DNA from: Cricetomys ansorgei
Taxonomy: Eukaryota > Chordata > Mammalia > Rodentia > Nesomyidae
Length of the DNA stretch: 64,000 bases
Direction: 5' to 3'
Assembly (NCBI GenBank): GCA_026225945.1
Contig: JAMJFZ010000239.1
Span: forward strand, 27,925,501-27,989,500
Part shown: in pieces, positions 36,534 to 47,604 of the stretch
Layout: every line of letters starts with the position of its first letter
Numbering within the stretch: position 1 is the stretch's first letter
Translations under genes and position numbers: made by a program
The notes under the pieces: generated by a model
The model's input: the letters and a program-made list of their open reading frames with translations, nothing else
Databases searched by the model: none
Told to the model about the DNA's origin: nothing

Positions 36534-37601
36534 TTTAAAATAACAAATGAACAAAGTAGGAAAAATTTAAGGTGATATATACTCTATATAAATAATCTAA
36601 TATTAAATATAAATATTATAATATATGTACAGATTTATATAAAATATGATATAAGTAAAATATTAAATTTGATATGTGAATATAATACTCAGGTATCTAT
36701 TAATTATTAAGGTATTTCAATATTTTAAATGCATATCAGCAATTTTCAGTCATTGGTACATTTTGAAAACCAAATTTAGTCAACATGAAAACCAGGATAG
36801 CCTAATAAAATGTGATGAAGTATTAAAATATACTGGAAAAATTTCTCCATAGGTTTTAGACCTTGAAAATTATCCAAGTAAGTTTTACTGAACTAACAAC
36901 CAAGTTCCAGGAACCAACTTACAGCTTCTCTTTCCAAGTATCAAAAAAAAAAAAAGAATTTTTGAAATATTCTCATATTATGTTGGTTTGAGTTAAATGT
37001 CAAAAATGAATGTGGGTAAAAAAAAAATGAATGTAAATATACTAAAATTCACATTTATAAATATACTTATCAGAAACACAGTTTAAGGTAATAAAATATT
37101 GACAAACTGAATCTGCATTATGATCAAATAGTTCAGTTTTGCAGGTGAAACTAAAACCAAACTAACTTGATAATACATCGAAAGATGAAACAAAATTACT
37201 TAGGAATACTTAAGATGCAAATTGGGCATTGAAATTCCAATCTCACTTTGTGTTGTTGTTCCCCCTCCCCCTCCCCACCCTCACCCGCACCCCAGGTAGT
37301 CAAGCCTATCACACAGCCTGTTTTGAGGATGGGAAATGGCTGCAATTAGGACTTCTGGCATACACAATCATTTCAACATGGCTAGTTAGATGGAAGATAA
37401 ACTCTAGAGCCAAAGAAAATAAATTCTTATCTACAACTTGTATACCACATGGATATGATGAAAACATAAATAGGAATAGTGAATTCCTTCACTATTGGAA
37501 ACTTAAATGAAGAGCTTGGTTCCATCTCTTACGCATGCACAGACATATCCTACATTTTAACTCTTGATACAAGGTTACAAATGCTGATCAACAGCAAAAT
37601 G
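36534..37601. other. unrecognised AT-rich DNA
   Basis: I see no repeat family or gene. A CCCCCTCCCCCTCCCC-type C-run lies near 37261-37293. Confidence 0.5.
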
Positions 37602-37955
37602 TTTCTTCTCTTTCTTCCCCTTCCCCTTCCCCTTCCTTCCCCTTCCCCTTCCTTCCCCTTCCCCTTCCCCTTCCTTCCCCTTCCTTCCCCTTCCCTTCCC
37701 CTTCCCTTTCCCTTCCCTTCTCCTTCCTTTCCTTCCCTTCCCCTTCCCCTTCCCTTCCCTTCCCCTCCCCCTCCCCTTCCCCCTTCTTCTCCTTCTCCTT
37801 CTCCTTCTCCTTCCTTCCTTCTTCTTCTTCCTTCTTCTCCTTCTCCTTCTCCTTCTCCTTCTTCTTCTTCTTTCTTCTTCTTCTTCTTCTTCTTCTTCTT
37901 CTTCTTCTTCTTCTTCTTCTTCTTCTTCTTCTTCTTCTTCTTCTTTTCTTCTTTT
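37602..37955. repeat. 354-nt uninterrupted polypyrimidine tract
   Basis: Every base from 37602 to 37955 is C or T. The 5' two thirds are built of CCCCTT/CCTTCC units and the 3' third of CTT, ending in a near-pure (CTT)n array. Mirror symmetry in such tracts allows intramolecular triplex (H-DNA). Three long open frames crossing it (171, 155 and 134 codons; runs of Phe/Pro/Leu, Lys or Glu) are artefacts of the repeat. Confidence 0.98.
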
Positions 37956-38762
37956 AACTTTGACACAAAAGTTTTGCAAGCATTGCTAATTTGATGGGTT
38001 TCTTTCTTGGGATTCAATTAATGCCAGTCTCTGCCTTTTGTCTGAGACAAGGATTTTTCTTTCTTGAGAAAACAGGACCCCTGTAACTGAAGGAACGCTG
38101 AGTAGGGTCTAAAATGACATTATTTGAGGCAAAAAGAATAGACTAAAATTAGGTAGAAAGCCTCATATAAAAAAATGATAATACTAAGTATCACAATAAT
38201 GTCTCTGCTATACATATGGTAGCTATTAGGAAAATAGAATTTTAAGTAAGCAATGCATCTATTAGAAAATACTTTTTTTATTTGTAATAGTTTAACAATA
38301 AACAATGAAAATGATAAGGAGTGGGTGGACAAAACATTGTTAGTAATATATTAAGCTGTGTATGTGTAGCTATTTTGCCTTATCTACCCTTTACAAAATT
38401 GTTCACAGGAATACCTTCACTTTATGTCTAAAATGTGAAGTTGTCAGAATTGGTATTTTACGTCTATAATAGAAGTATTGTGATAGCAAGTGCATTTTAA
38501 TCTGATATCCAAATTATCCTCAAAAAATAAAAAACGAAAACAAACAGCAAAACCTTATTAGTGTAATTGTTAGGTGAAAATTAAATCAAAACCTCAGTGC
38601 AAGAAACAAAAAAGTGTGCTGCATGCTACATGTAAAACAATTTGTTTAAACCACGAAACGTTAAATAATTGCATTAATTTTTAAACCAAAACATAAAATG
38701 TGCTTCATTTGACAAATTAAAGATATACAAAAAGAAATCAAATCCCCAAATAGAAGGTGACT
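37956..38762. other. unrecognised AT-rich DNA
   Basis: I can support no repeat or gene. Confidence 0.5.
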
Positions 38763-39020
38763 GTATTAGTTACTTTTTTGTAGCATGACGAAAAGTGACT
38801 TACAGAATAGTCTATGTGGGGTTAGGGGTTAGGGTTCCAGTGGGCAAGTCCATAATGGTGAGGGGATATAAGGTGACAGGTTGTCAGAGCAGAAACCTGA
38901 GATATCACCCAGGAAGCCTAGAGCCTCCACTGGAATTGGGGCAAGATTACAAACTCCCCCCAAAACATCAGTGTTCAAATACATGAGCCTATTGGAAGCA
39001 TTTCTTATTCATCATGAAGT
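38763..39020 (-). mobile_element. MaLR-type solo LTR fragment, minus strand
   Basis: The start TGTATTAGTTACTTTTTTGTAG and CAAGTCCATAATGGTGAGGGG match the reverse of the LTR family seen at 4.2 kb, as do TCAGTGTTCAAATACATGAGC and CTATTGGAAGCATTTCTTATTC. The middle is shortened by deletions. The GGTTAGGGGTTAGGG word at 38820 is a local change in this LTR and not a telomeric array. Confidence 0.75.
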
Positions 39021-39680
39021 AGAGCCAATTCTGTCCTAAATTAAGTTTGTCAACAAGACAGAATGGATATAAATATATCAACAGAGAAGTCAGATTACAA
39101 AAGACAAGGACGTTTTTGCTTACTCGACAACTTTAAATATTTTAATTAAATGATAAATTATCTAAAACCATAGTTCTAAAATGAAATATAATATATCAAT
39201 GGTATTTATAAATTAGAACAATACTTTTGGGAAATAAAATAATTTTGTTTTCCTGTGATTGTGATTTTCATTTTAAAATATCACAAAGTAAATTTTTTTA
39301 AATGTAAAAGATAACAACTAAATAAGGAATGTTCTTCAGTTTGATACATCATGGGAAAAAGCCATGGGTATTTCTGACCTTTGGTTGTGTATCACTTTCT
39401 TCTTATGGCCAGATGTATTAGGATTTATATTTTCCCGGAGACTAATGTTGAAAACTTTCATTTTTCAGAAACTATACAATAATAATTTCAATTACTGACA
39501 AGTAATTTGTGAAGTATTCTCTATTCACTCTGCAATATTTTTTCTTTGTTTCTTAGCTCTCTGTAATCTTCAGTAGTTTCTCACATTACCATTCTAATTT
39601 CTTCCACAGAATGTCCTAAATCTACTCAATTAGCAGAAATTTTGTCATTATTGCCTGAGTTTATCCATGCACATGCCTGC
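39021..39680. other. unrecognised AT-rich DNA
   Basis: I recognise nothing here. Confidence 0.5.
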
Positions 39681-39770
39681 ATGTGTGTGTGTGTGTGTGA
39701 ATGCCAGTGTGCGTGCACACACACACATGACAGAGGCAGAGAGAGAAAGAGAGACAGAGACGGAGAAAGA
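39681..39770. repeat. (TG)n/(CA)n and GA-rich simple repeat
   Basis: A TG run, then GTGCGTGCACACACACACA, then GAGAGAAAGAGAGACAG words. It could be the tail of a decayed SINE, but no head is recognisable. Confidence 0.8.
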
Positions 39771-41124
39771 ATATTTTCTCTGTTGTACACCTTAATCACC
39801 ATGATGCTTCTTATCTAAGAATGAGGTCCTATTTTGATATGTAATTTTTCTGTGAGCATGTAACCCATTAATGGAATGATTGTAGATGCTGAAACTACCT
39901 GACTTATCTACCAGTGGTTCTTAGAGGACTAATTTAATCTTATCCCTCAGAAAAAAATTGGACAAAATTCAAAAGGGTTCCATTTTAACCATAAACAACT
40001 CCTCTTTTTGAGTTATTAGGAAATCCAAATCCAAATAATAATAATAGTAATAATAATAATACTATAATACAATGACCCAAATTTTAATCCAGTTAACTCG
40101 TTTGTGCTATTGTTTAGATGTTTCTGGTCTCTCTCAAGCCAGGTTTTTGAAAGGAGAGGAAAGAAGTAGCTCTTACTTGATGGTTCTATTGTAATACAAA
40201 GATGGAATGCTTTAAGTACTATATAATTTCCAGTGACTCCTTCCTTCCTGGATTGTACGTGCAGCTCTATGGTGCCTCAATATGTAGCTCCAAGGCCATG
40301 GGGCAATTAATCATTTCCTTAAAACTGTGCCTCTCTCTTGAGTTTTGGCATCATATCCTTTAGTTTGGACACTTCATCTTTTCAAGTGTTTTTCCAAGAC
40401 AGTTTTCCTTTGAAGACTACTACAAATAGCTCTCATGTGGGTCCACATCTGGTCCCAGGAAAACATTTCATTAGTAGAGAGTAGCTTTCTTAACTCTTGT
40501 ATTTGTCTTTACTCTGCTGGCTCAAGTCTATCACACTGTTAGAATTTACCTTGAAAATCTAACACCTGTCCACATCATCCCAGTGTGAGAGCATTTTAAT
40601 ACTAGTTTGTCTGAATGCTTTCTTTTTCTCAAAACTCCTGTTGCTTTCACAAGGAAACCTCAGTAGTATCTTTAAAGAATTCCTCTCTGGAGGCCTCTCT
40701 CACTGATTCTAACTGCAGGTCAGCGAGAGGGAGAAGTGGTCAAGCATCCTTTAGAGTGTTTTGGTTGTTTTTCATTCAAGTTCCTGCATTGTACCCCGAA
40801 GACGTCAAGTGTTCTTGACAATGTAACCTAGTTGCTTCTTCTCAATCTTCAAATGTAACTGAGACAGGGAGTGATTGATCCTCATATTTTGTTACATTTG
40901 TCAAAACTTTGACTCTATTCTGGTCTTCTATATTTCTAGTAGAACTATTTATCTTACTTTGGGGCAGTCACAAAGAATTTCAGCTTGTTTTCTGCACTGT
41001 CTTGGTTTATAAAGTATAATTATCAATCATTCCTAGGAATCTAGAGCAACATAATACCAGGGTACATGGCCTCGGTCTACAATCTTAAATTAAAACCCTT
41101 CAGTGTTTTTAGGGAGGATATTTT
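39771..41124. other. unrecognised intergenic DNA
   Basis: An (AAT)n run lies at 40035-40070. No repeat family or gene is visible otherwise. The open frame at 40615-40818 has no protein features. Confidence 0.5.
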
Positions 41125-41317
41125 TTTTTCTTATGTAGGCCTGTGTATAGATGTCTGTACATGCATACTTGTATCCACAGAGACCAGAAAAGAACATCTC
41201 ATCTCTGGAGCTAGACTTACGAGTGGCTGTGGTTAATGAGCCAACAAACAGGGTACTAGGAAACAAACTTGGGTCCTCTGAGTGAACAGCAAATGCTTTC
41301 ACTTTCTCCAGTCACCT
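41125..41317 (-). repeat. RSINE1-type SINE
   Basis: A minus-strand tRNA-derived SINE. Plus-strand landmarks are CATCTCATCTCTGGAGCTAG, GAGTGGCTGTGGTTAATGAGCC and AACTTGGGTCCTCTGAGTGAAC, and AAATGCTTTCACTTTCTCCAG at the head. The minus-strand open frame here is part of the SINE. Confidence 0.75.
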
Positions 41318-41460
41318 TCTACAGTAGTTCTATTGTTCATTGAATGCAATTATTTTGTTTGTCGTTTGTCTATGCCTTTTCTTCTAACTGACCATAGATC
41401 AATACTTCCAAGTGTTTTAATAAATCTAATCCATTAAACTATTGTACTATTTGTAGTGCA

Positions 41461-41538
41461 TCTCTGGGCTTTCTTTTTCTTTTCTTTTCTTTTTTCCCCA
41501 TTAGCCTTTTGCTTGTGCGTTTCCTGATATTTTATTTT

Positions 41539-41572
<34 letters not shown>

Positions 41573-41830
41573 CATGCTTTATTTTTGTTTTGGTTTCTTT
41601 GGGTTTCTTGTTTGTTTGTTTGCCTGTATTTTGTTTTCTAAATAAAGACAAAGAAAGGGCATGGAGTTGGGTAAGTGGGGAGGTTGGAAAGATTTGGAAG
41701 GACTAGTGGGAAGGGAAACAATGACCAGAATATATTGTGTGAATATTTGATCAATTTAATTATTTTTTTCAATTTGAATTGAAAGACTCAATTTGAATTG
41801 TTTTTCAATTTAAAAATAAATATAAATATG
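41461..41830 (+). mobile_element. L1 3' end fragment with (TG)n
   Basis: L1 3' UTR wording on the plus strand: TTTTTTCCCCATTAGCC, then a (TG)n run at 41541-41570, then TTTCTTTGGGTTTCTTG and AAAGGGCATGGAGTTGGGTA. Near 41680-41740 are GGAAGGACTAGTGGGAAGGG and CAGAATATATTGTGTGAATA, the typical element end. An A/T-rich tail with duplicated CAATTTGAATTG follows. The same UTR type, in reverse, is at 3.0-4.1 kb. Confidence 0.85.
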
Positions 41831-42490
41831 GAAAAATATGTACTATTAATAGATTATTTTTTATAGAGTGTGTTTCATTTTAAACTTGTCTGTAAAGCTT
41901 TCAGAACAATGCAAAGGACAGAGCTAACGCCACAAGAGGACTGGAGGAGCATTTCATTTTCAGATTCACCATTTTTCTATGTGAAAGGGAAACATTTATA
42001 GGAATTTAGCTTCATACTGAGGACTGGGAAATAACCCTTTTCTTGAGCAGTCTGACAGTCATAATCACTTGCAAGTTTCCTGTGAGGTAGAAACTTGGTA
42101 CATAGGACCCAGATATCAGTAAGAGCCCAAAGAAACCACTTACCCATTCCGGGATCCATGAGATGCTAGCAAATAGCTATTTCTAACTCCAGCCTCTGTA
42201 TCATAGAAAAACAATGATGATGCCACTAACTTATGCATCTCACCTCCCCATACTACAGTGCTGAATTGCAATGAACCTGGCTGGCTTCAGTGCCTGTGGA
42301 GTGATGGCATTTCCCAATCTCATTACTGGAAACACTGCATTGTCATTTACATTTAGTGGAGCATGCAGTGTTGCAGGTAAAATTTTCCTTCAGCTTAAAT
42401 GCCTTACTACAACAGCAGGTAGGAGTCCTCTTTATCTCTTGGAAGATGGATAGGGACATTCATTCATCTCTGCATACTTTGAATAAAGTA
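41831..42490. other. unrecognised intergenic DNA
   Basis: I recognise no repeat or gene. Confidence 0.5.
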
Positions 42491-43395
42491 TTTCTTTTTT
42501 CATTTTATTTTTCTTCTCTTATACAATACATCCTGACCTCCCTACTTCCTCGTCTACTCCTCTTAGCTCTCCCCATCTCCCCTCTCCCTCAGATCTTTTC
42601 CCCTCTCCACACCCACCAACCAACCCCCTTTCTCCCCAGAAAAGTACAGTCCTCCTAGGGTTACCACTCAAATAGGGCATGGCATAAAAAAAAAGAACAA
42701 GGCCTAGTGCTACTCTACATCAAGGGTGGACTATGCAACCCAGAAAGAGCAAAAGGTCCCCAAGGGCAGGTAAAAAGGTCAGAGACACCTCCACTCCTGC
42801 CTGGAGGAGTGTTGGAAGAACACCAAGCCAGACAGCCATAAGATGTATTTAGGTGACCCCGCAAATTCCATGTCTGTATCTTCAGTTGCTGTGAGCCCCC
42901 AAGAATGCTGGTTAACTGACACTGTGGGGCTTGTTCTCCTGGTGCCCTCAACCTCCTTGGTCCCTAAATCCTTCCTCCTCTTTCTTGGAGTTCTCTGAGA
43001 TCTGCATGAAGTTTGACCAAGGGCCTTTGCATCTGCACCCATCAGCTGCTCGAGGGGGCCTCTCTGATGAGGACTGGGCTATGTTCCTATGAGCAGAGTA
43101 TGATATCATTAGAAATCATCTCCATGTTTACCAGTCTCAAGTTTGTGGTCTGTCCTACAGTTTCAGGCAGGGGTTTACTCCTTTGGCCTGGCATTCTGCC
43201 CTTCCATTTTCCCAAAGGATCCTGAAGGGAGGGCAGGCCATAGGTTGGAGGTTTTGTGGCTTCGATGGTGTCCCAGTCCCACCACTGGAAGCCTTGCCTG
43301 GCCATAAGAGATGGCCTGTTATGGCAGAGGAAGATGAAAGGAGTATTGTTTGTGATCCTGATACCTTGGAAATGCTTTTGCTGGACCTTCAATTC
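42491..43395 (-). mobile_element. L1 3' UTR fragment, minus strand, about 0.9 kb
   Basis: Plus-strand TTCTCTTATACAATACATCC at 42514 is the reverse of the L1 terminus GGATGTATTGTATAAGAGAA, with its A-tail reversed just upstream. The polypurine UTR follows (CTCCCCATCTCCCCTCTCCC near 42568). The body comes next: CAAGGGCAGGTAAAAAGGTC near 42759, GTTCTCCTGGTGCCCTCAAC near 42933, CATCTGCACCCATCAGCTGC near 43029, and CCCAGTCCCACCACTGGAAG near 43272. Several open frames of 60-126 codons lie inside and are not genes. Confidence 0.88.
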
Positions 43396-44419
43396 TATCC
43401 ATAGTTTTCCCAAACCCCATTTTTCAGAGAACCACAATGAATACAGACATCGATTTTGACTACTCATATTTAGGTCCCTACACTAAAATCATCACAAAGC
43501 CAGTTCATGGACTGAAAGATCCCCTTCCAAAAGATGCACACAGTTGGGTAGATTTAGGACCAGGAATGTCAGAGGAAAAACATACGTTTATTGGCCAGAA
43601 TTAAATAAACAGGATAATAAAACAAATGGAACATAATAAAACTGTGCCAGCCACAACCAAACAAAACCCCAAAACAAGATGTGCTTATTCTCATAGAATA
43701 CAGGAAAGATTTGAGGAAAAATGGTGAGAAATTACATGATATAGGTACTTCTCTCTGGTTCCCCCATCTTGATTGATTGCTCATCAATCAAGACCTATGG
43801 TTGTTCATCAAAGTCTATGTAAACAGACTGAACACAGTGGAAATGACATTTTAGGAGCTCTTGTTTTTCTAGGCCACAATTTGAATCAAAACAAGATCTA
43901 CATGTGAAATCAAAGGGAAAATGAAATATTTTACTTTTGAGACAAAAATATCACCCTGTCCCAAATATTTGCCCTAAAGATGTCATGCCAATTAAAATTA
44001 ACTAAGGAAGAAAATGGAGAGGGACAATTGGAGCTTAATATCTGTAAACATTGTCACTTTGTCATGTCCTTCATGTCATTTTAAAGTCTTCATGAATGGT
44101 TATCACAACAGCCCAGTGTCTGGGATCCTCATATCTAGAAGAGCTAAGGATACAGAATTCACCATTGGCTCCTGGAAATACTGAGTCCTCTGTGACACAA
44201 AGTTTCAATGTAGGAAACATTATGAGCTGTGGTTCTGGACGCCACGTGAAAAGAAAGATTTGTCATTGGCTTATAGCAGAGCTGTTAGTTAGGGCTATCA
44301 GAGACTCCTCTTTCTAGCTGTAACATACTTAAATCATTGGTATTGTAAAGATATCCCAGTAACAATACGAAATAACACGTTTTCCAAGAATACACTGTAT
44401 TACAGTCAATACCACTTAT
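43396..44419. other. unrecognised intergenic DNA
   Basis: I recognise no repeat. A perfect 10-bp inverted repeat with a 5-base loop lies at 43768-43792. Open frames at 43569-43787 (minus) and 44096-44317 (plus) show no domain. Confidence 0.5.
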
Positions 44420-45149
44420 AAGGCTAGTATTATAGTTCTCGAATCCTTTTAGGCACCTTAGGGTGGGTTAAATGAAAATAATTCATTGTTAAGTTTTCAC
44501 ACAGCTGAAGCTATAAGACTTAGTCAGGTAGAATTTGGACACAGTTGGCTAGCTCCTGAAACTAGAATCCTTTGATGTTATTAAGAATCAATTAGGCTTT
44601 ATCCCCCTGGGTATTGTTATGGCCCCTCAGCAATTTATCCTGGGAACATTCATAGGCTCTTTGTAGGTGAAGTACAAATGGAACTGGTTTAGAACAAGGA
44701 CAGCTTTAAAACTAATGAGTGGATCCCAAAGACAGACTAATGAAAAGCTTTACAAGATATTTCCTAAACTGTCTGCTCTGCATATGCTTGCCTTTAAAGC
44801 ATTTAGCAGGTTTCTCAAAACTTCTTCAGAACAAAGAAACAAAATTTAGGATCCCATTTATTAAGAGCCCAATAAAATTGCATGGGATTATCTTAGCATA
44901 ACTAAAAGTCCACAATTTATAACATGATGCCTTAAATTTGCCTTCAGAAAAGAGACAGTTTGGTTTTACTATAAGAAATTATGAAAGTCATAATTTTAGA
45001 AAATCATTGTTGAGAGTTTGTTAAAAGTAGATCATGGGTCTCTGCTTTCGGTGAATTTATTTTGAGCGTCTTGAAGCCAACACTGTGAATTTTTACATTC
45101 TAATGAGTGAACTAAAAACATATATTTCAAAGCAAATAGCACTCATAAA
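44420..45149. other. repeat-free flank of the candidate enhancer
   Basis: No recognised interspersed repeat. Isolated CpG words (TTTCGGTGAATTTATTTTGAGCG near 45047) and TAAT-containing words suggest it may share constraint with the block that follows. Short open frames at 44667-44901 are not convincing. Confidence 0.4.
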
Positions 45150-46130
45150 TTACATTTATGACACACGAGGTTGCTGACTGCTGCGCTGGAGCACGGAATG
45201 ATGGTGCTAATATGCTCTCTAGCTTGATTTTCTCAGTTCCCAACATGCTCTAATTCCACACTACAAATCTTTAAATGGCAGTTATATTTTAATTAATGTG
45301 ATTATGTGCTGCCATTAGCAAACCCTCCCCCAGCACATTTCTCCTGCCAGACCCATGAATGCCAGTAAACCATTAACATAAAAGGGCTGTTTGCTTACTG
45401 AATTCATCCACACAAATAGGCAAGGGTTGCAATTGTTGATTTGCCACTGAAAGAGCAGAATGAGAAGGAGTTGTTCAGTGCCTGACAGTTGCAATTATCT
45501 GGTGTAATTAACTCTAATTTATAAACCCCCCTCAAATGAGAAAGTAACAATTTTTGTTAATTAACAAGAGCATTTGTAAAGCTCGTTAACTCCATCATTC
45601 ACAGTCCGCCTGGAAAAATGGGAGCATATGGCTGTTATGTTGGGACATGTTGCTTATGTGTATTTGGGCATTAATCTGTTTGGAAGGTCTAATGATTGAA
45701 ATGGGAGTGAGAAATGGATGTTATATTACCGAGCAAAGAAGATCTACTGTTTTCATTTATCTTTACGGCAATGTGAGTGCTTTGTCATTATCTTCTGCAT
45801 AAGGTTTCATTATTCTGATACAGCTCTCCACAAGGCCTCATACCATCATGCCCATAAGCCTGCGGGGTACAAGAGCACTTATCTTTCCTGATGACTGTTG
45901 AATCATTTAAAACAAGTTATTAGTGAAACAATTAAAATGATATTGGTTCACAATTGTATTTATAGCTGGCAGGCATAATGGAACATTCTGAATAGCAGTC
46001 GGGGGGTCTGAGAATGGATGGGAAATGCTGTTAATCAGAGACAAGAGAAACCTCTAAGGGGAACCTAAATCGCAAGAGCACGTTAATTGTATTGGAGCAT
46101 TTCATTTGATTGAGAACAAAGGGAAGGTAA
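45150..46130. promoter_or_regulatory. strong candidate conserved developmental enhancer (CNE)
   Basis: About 980 bases without any recognised repeat or long open frame and with dense transcription-factor-like words. They include TTTAATTAATG near 45287, TGACAG (MEIS/TGIF-like) at 45483, TTGCAATTA, and GTAATTAAC at 45504. AACAAT (SOX-like) lies at 45546, the palindrome GTTAATTAAC (homeodomain/HNF1-like) at 45556, CTTATCT (GATA-like) at 45878, and TTGATTGAGAACAAAGGG (PBX-like and SOX/TCF-like) near 46107. CpG words (CTGCGCTGGAGCACGG, TTACCGAGC, TTTACGGC, CTGCGGGG, AATCGCAAG) persist in AT-rich DNA. Target gene unknown. Conservation is inferred from texture only. Confidence 0.6.
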
Positions 46131-47244
46131 AAATCATATTATCAATGTTTTATGAACATGAAGAAATAAGAAAATTACCATGTCATTTGTCACATATCTT
46201 CTTTGGAAGAGGAAATTAGAAAGGCTATATTTAACTTTAACCAGAGCAAGCCAAAGACATCTGTGTCATTACACAATTTCAAAGGGTATTACCAAAATAA
46301 AACATAGCAAATTAATTGACTCATAAATATAGAGAACAGCAGTGGGCCGAAGACCCTACACAAAGATAAGACTCCAGTCAGAATTAGAGATTGTTCAGTG
46401 ACTGTAAAGGCAGTGACAGTGGCCTCTGTTCAGTTCTACTCAATCTTCCTAAGAAATAATTAAAATCAGTTTATCTGTAGGGGTATGGAAATACTTTATT
46501 TCTTTCTTGTGTTTGATGGTAGAGGTAAGTGGATTTTATGAAAGAAAATGCACACAGACAGACACACATCAGGATTCTACTTCCATAAAAGAAGACTAAT
46601 CTAAACATAGCTTATTGGTATTCTGATGGAAATTGCCAATCACACCTCATAGTTTATCAGTGTAAGAGTAGGAGTATTAGATATCTTGGAGGAGATGGAA
46701 CACAACCACTAAAGAGTTATAGAAAGCACCCATAAGAAGAGACTGATTGGTGGAGAGAGCATGAATTGGACTTGTGTCTCTAATAAACCACACCACTTGG
46801 GAATTTAAATTTCTTTAGTGTAAGGCCAGTTTATTAAATGAAGGTCTTAATTACTTTAAATTGGTATATTTGGAGATTGTGCTTAATAAATTAAAGTAGT
46901 ATGATTGCTATCAATGACTCAAAATCATTGATTGAACTGCACTTAAATATAGAATCAAAGTAGCATAAATCTAACACTAGCCAGCAATCCAGTACTATGA
47001 ACCCCAGACAGAAATTATACAGAGAAAAAGCAGAGGAACAGAGGCAAATTGGAATCACCATGCCATAAAAATACAAATTTTAATAAAATTATGAAAAATA
47101 TTATTAAGCTTGGACATTTAGAGACGTATATCATAATAGTAATAATAAGTGGTTTTCTGAGTCCTTTGTGGAGACCAAGTACTTGTTTAACTAATGGATT
47201 TAGAGTTTTAAACATAATATCCTACACAAATAATGCGATGACAT
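46131..47244. other. unrecognised, largely repeat-free DNA
   Basis: No repeat family or gene recognised. Short overlapping open frames at 46891-47252 on both strands are chance frames. Confidence 0.45.
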
Positions 47245-47345
47245 ATTATTAAACACATTTTATAGACTAGAAATTTTTCACATAGAAAAGTTATGTAACT
47301 TGTATATGATAAAAGAAAATCACCAGCAGTTAGTTTTGCCCACTG
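47245..47345 (-). repeat. MIR SINE relic
   Basis: ACACATTTTATAGACTAGAA, AAAGTTATGTAACTTGTATATG and CCAGCAGTTAGTTTTG follow the minus-strand MIR order (CCCATTTTACAGATGAG, then AAGTAACTTGCCCAAGG). Short and diverged. Confidence 0.4.
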
Positions 47346-47604
47346 TCTAGACAGGATGCAATGTATTAAGCTAAATGTTTGAATTGGGAATTGTCACATA
47401 CTTGCCCCTTTGAAACTATTTAAAATTTCTACTGTTAATTCTCCTATATTTAATTTTTAGTTTTGAAATAAAAATCTCACATTTAAAACAAACTTATGTG
47501 AATGTAAAATAATTTTGAGTAAATAGACTAAATAAACAATGTATTTTGACTACAGTTTACTATCCCTCATACTTTTCTCTTTCTGTTTCTTCTATACCCA
47601 CATG

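Noticed and set aside
37479..38017. Three overlapping open frames of 134-171 codons on both strands
   Set aside because: They are translations of the pyrimidine/purine tract (Phe/Pro/Leu on one strand, Lys/Glu/Arg/Gly on the other). Length comes from the absence of stop codons in such repeats, not from coding.
38815..38838. GGTTAGGGGTTAGGG telomere-like word
   Set aside because: Only two imperfect units inside a MaLR LTR, where the family has GGGCTTACGGTTCC. Not an interstitial telomere.
43087..43467. 126-codon minus-strand open frame
   Set aside because: Lies mostly in the L1 3' UTR, downstream of where ORF2 would end.
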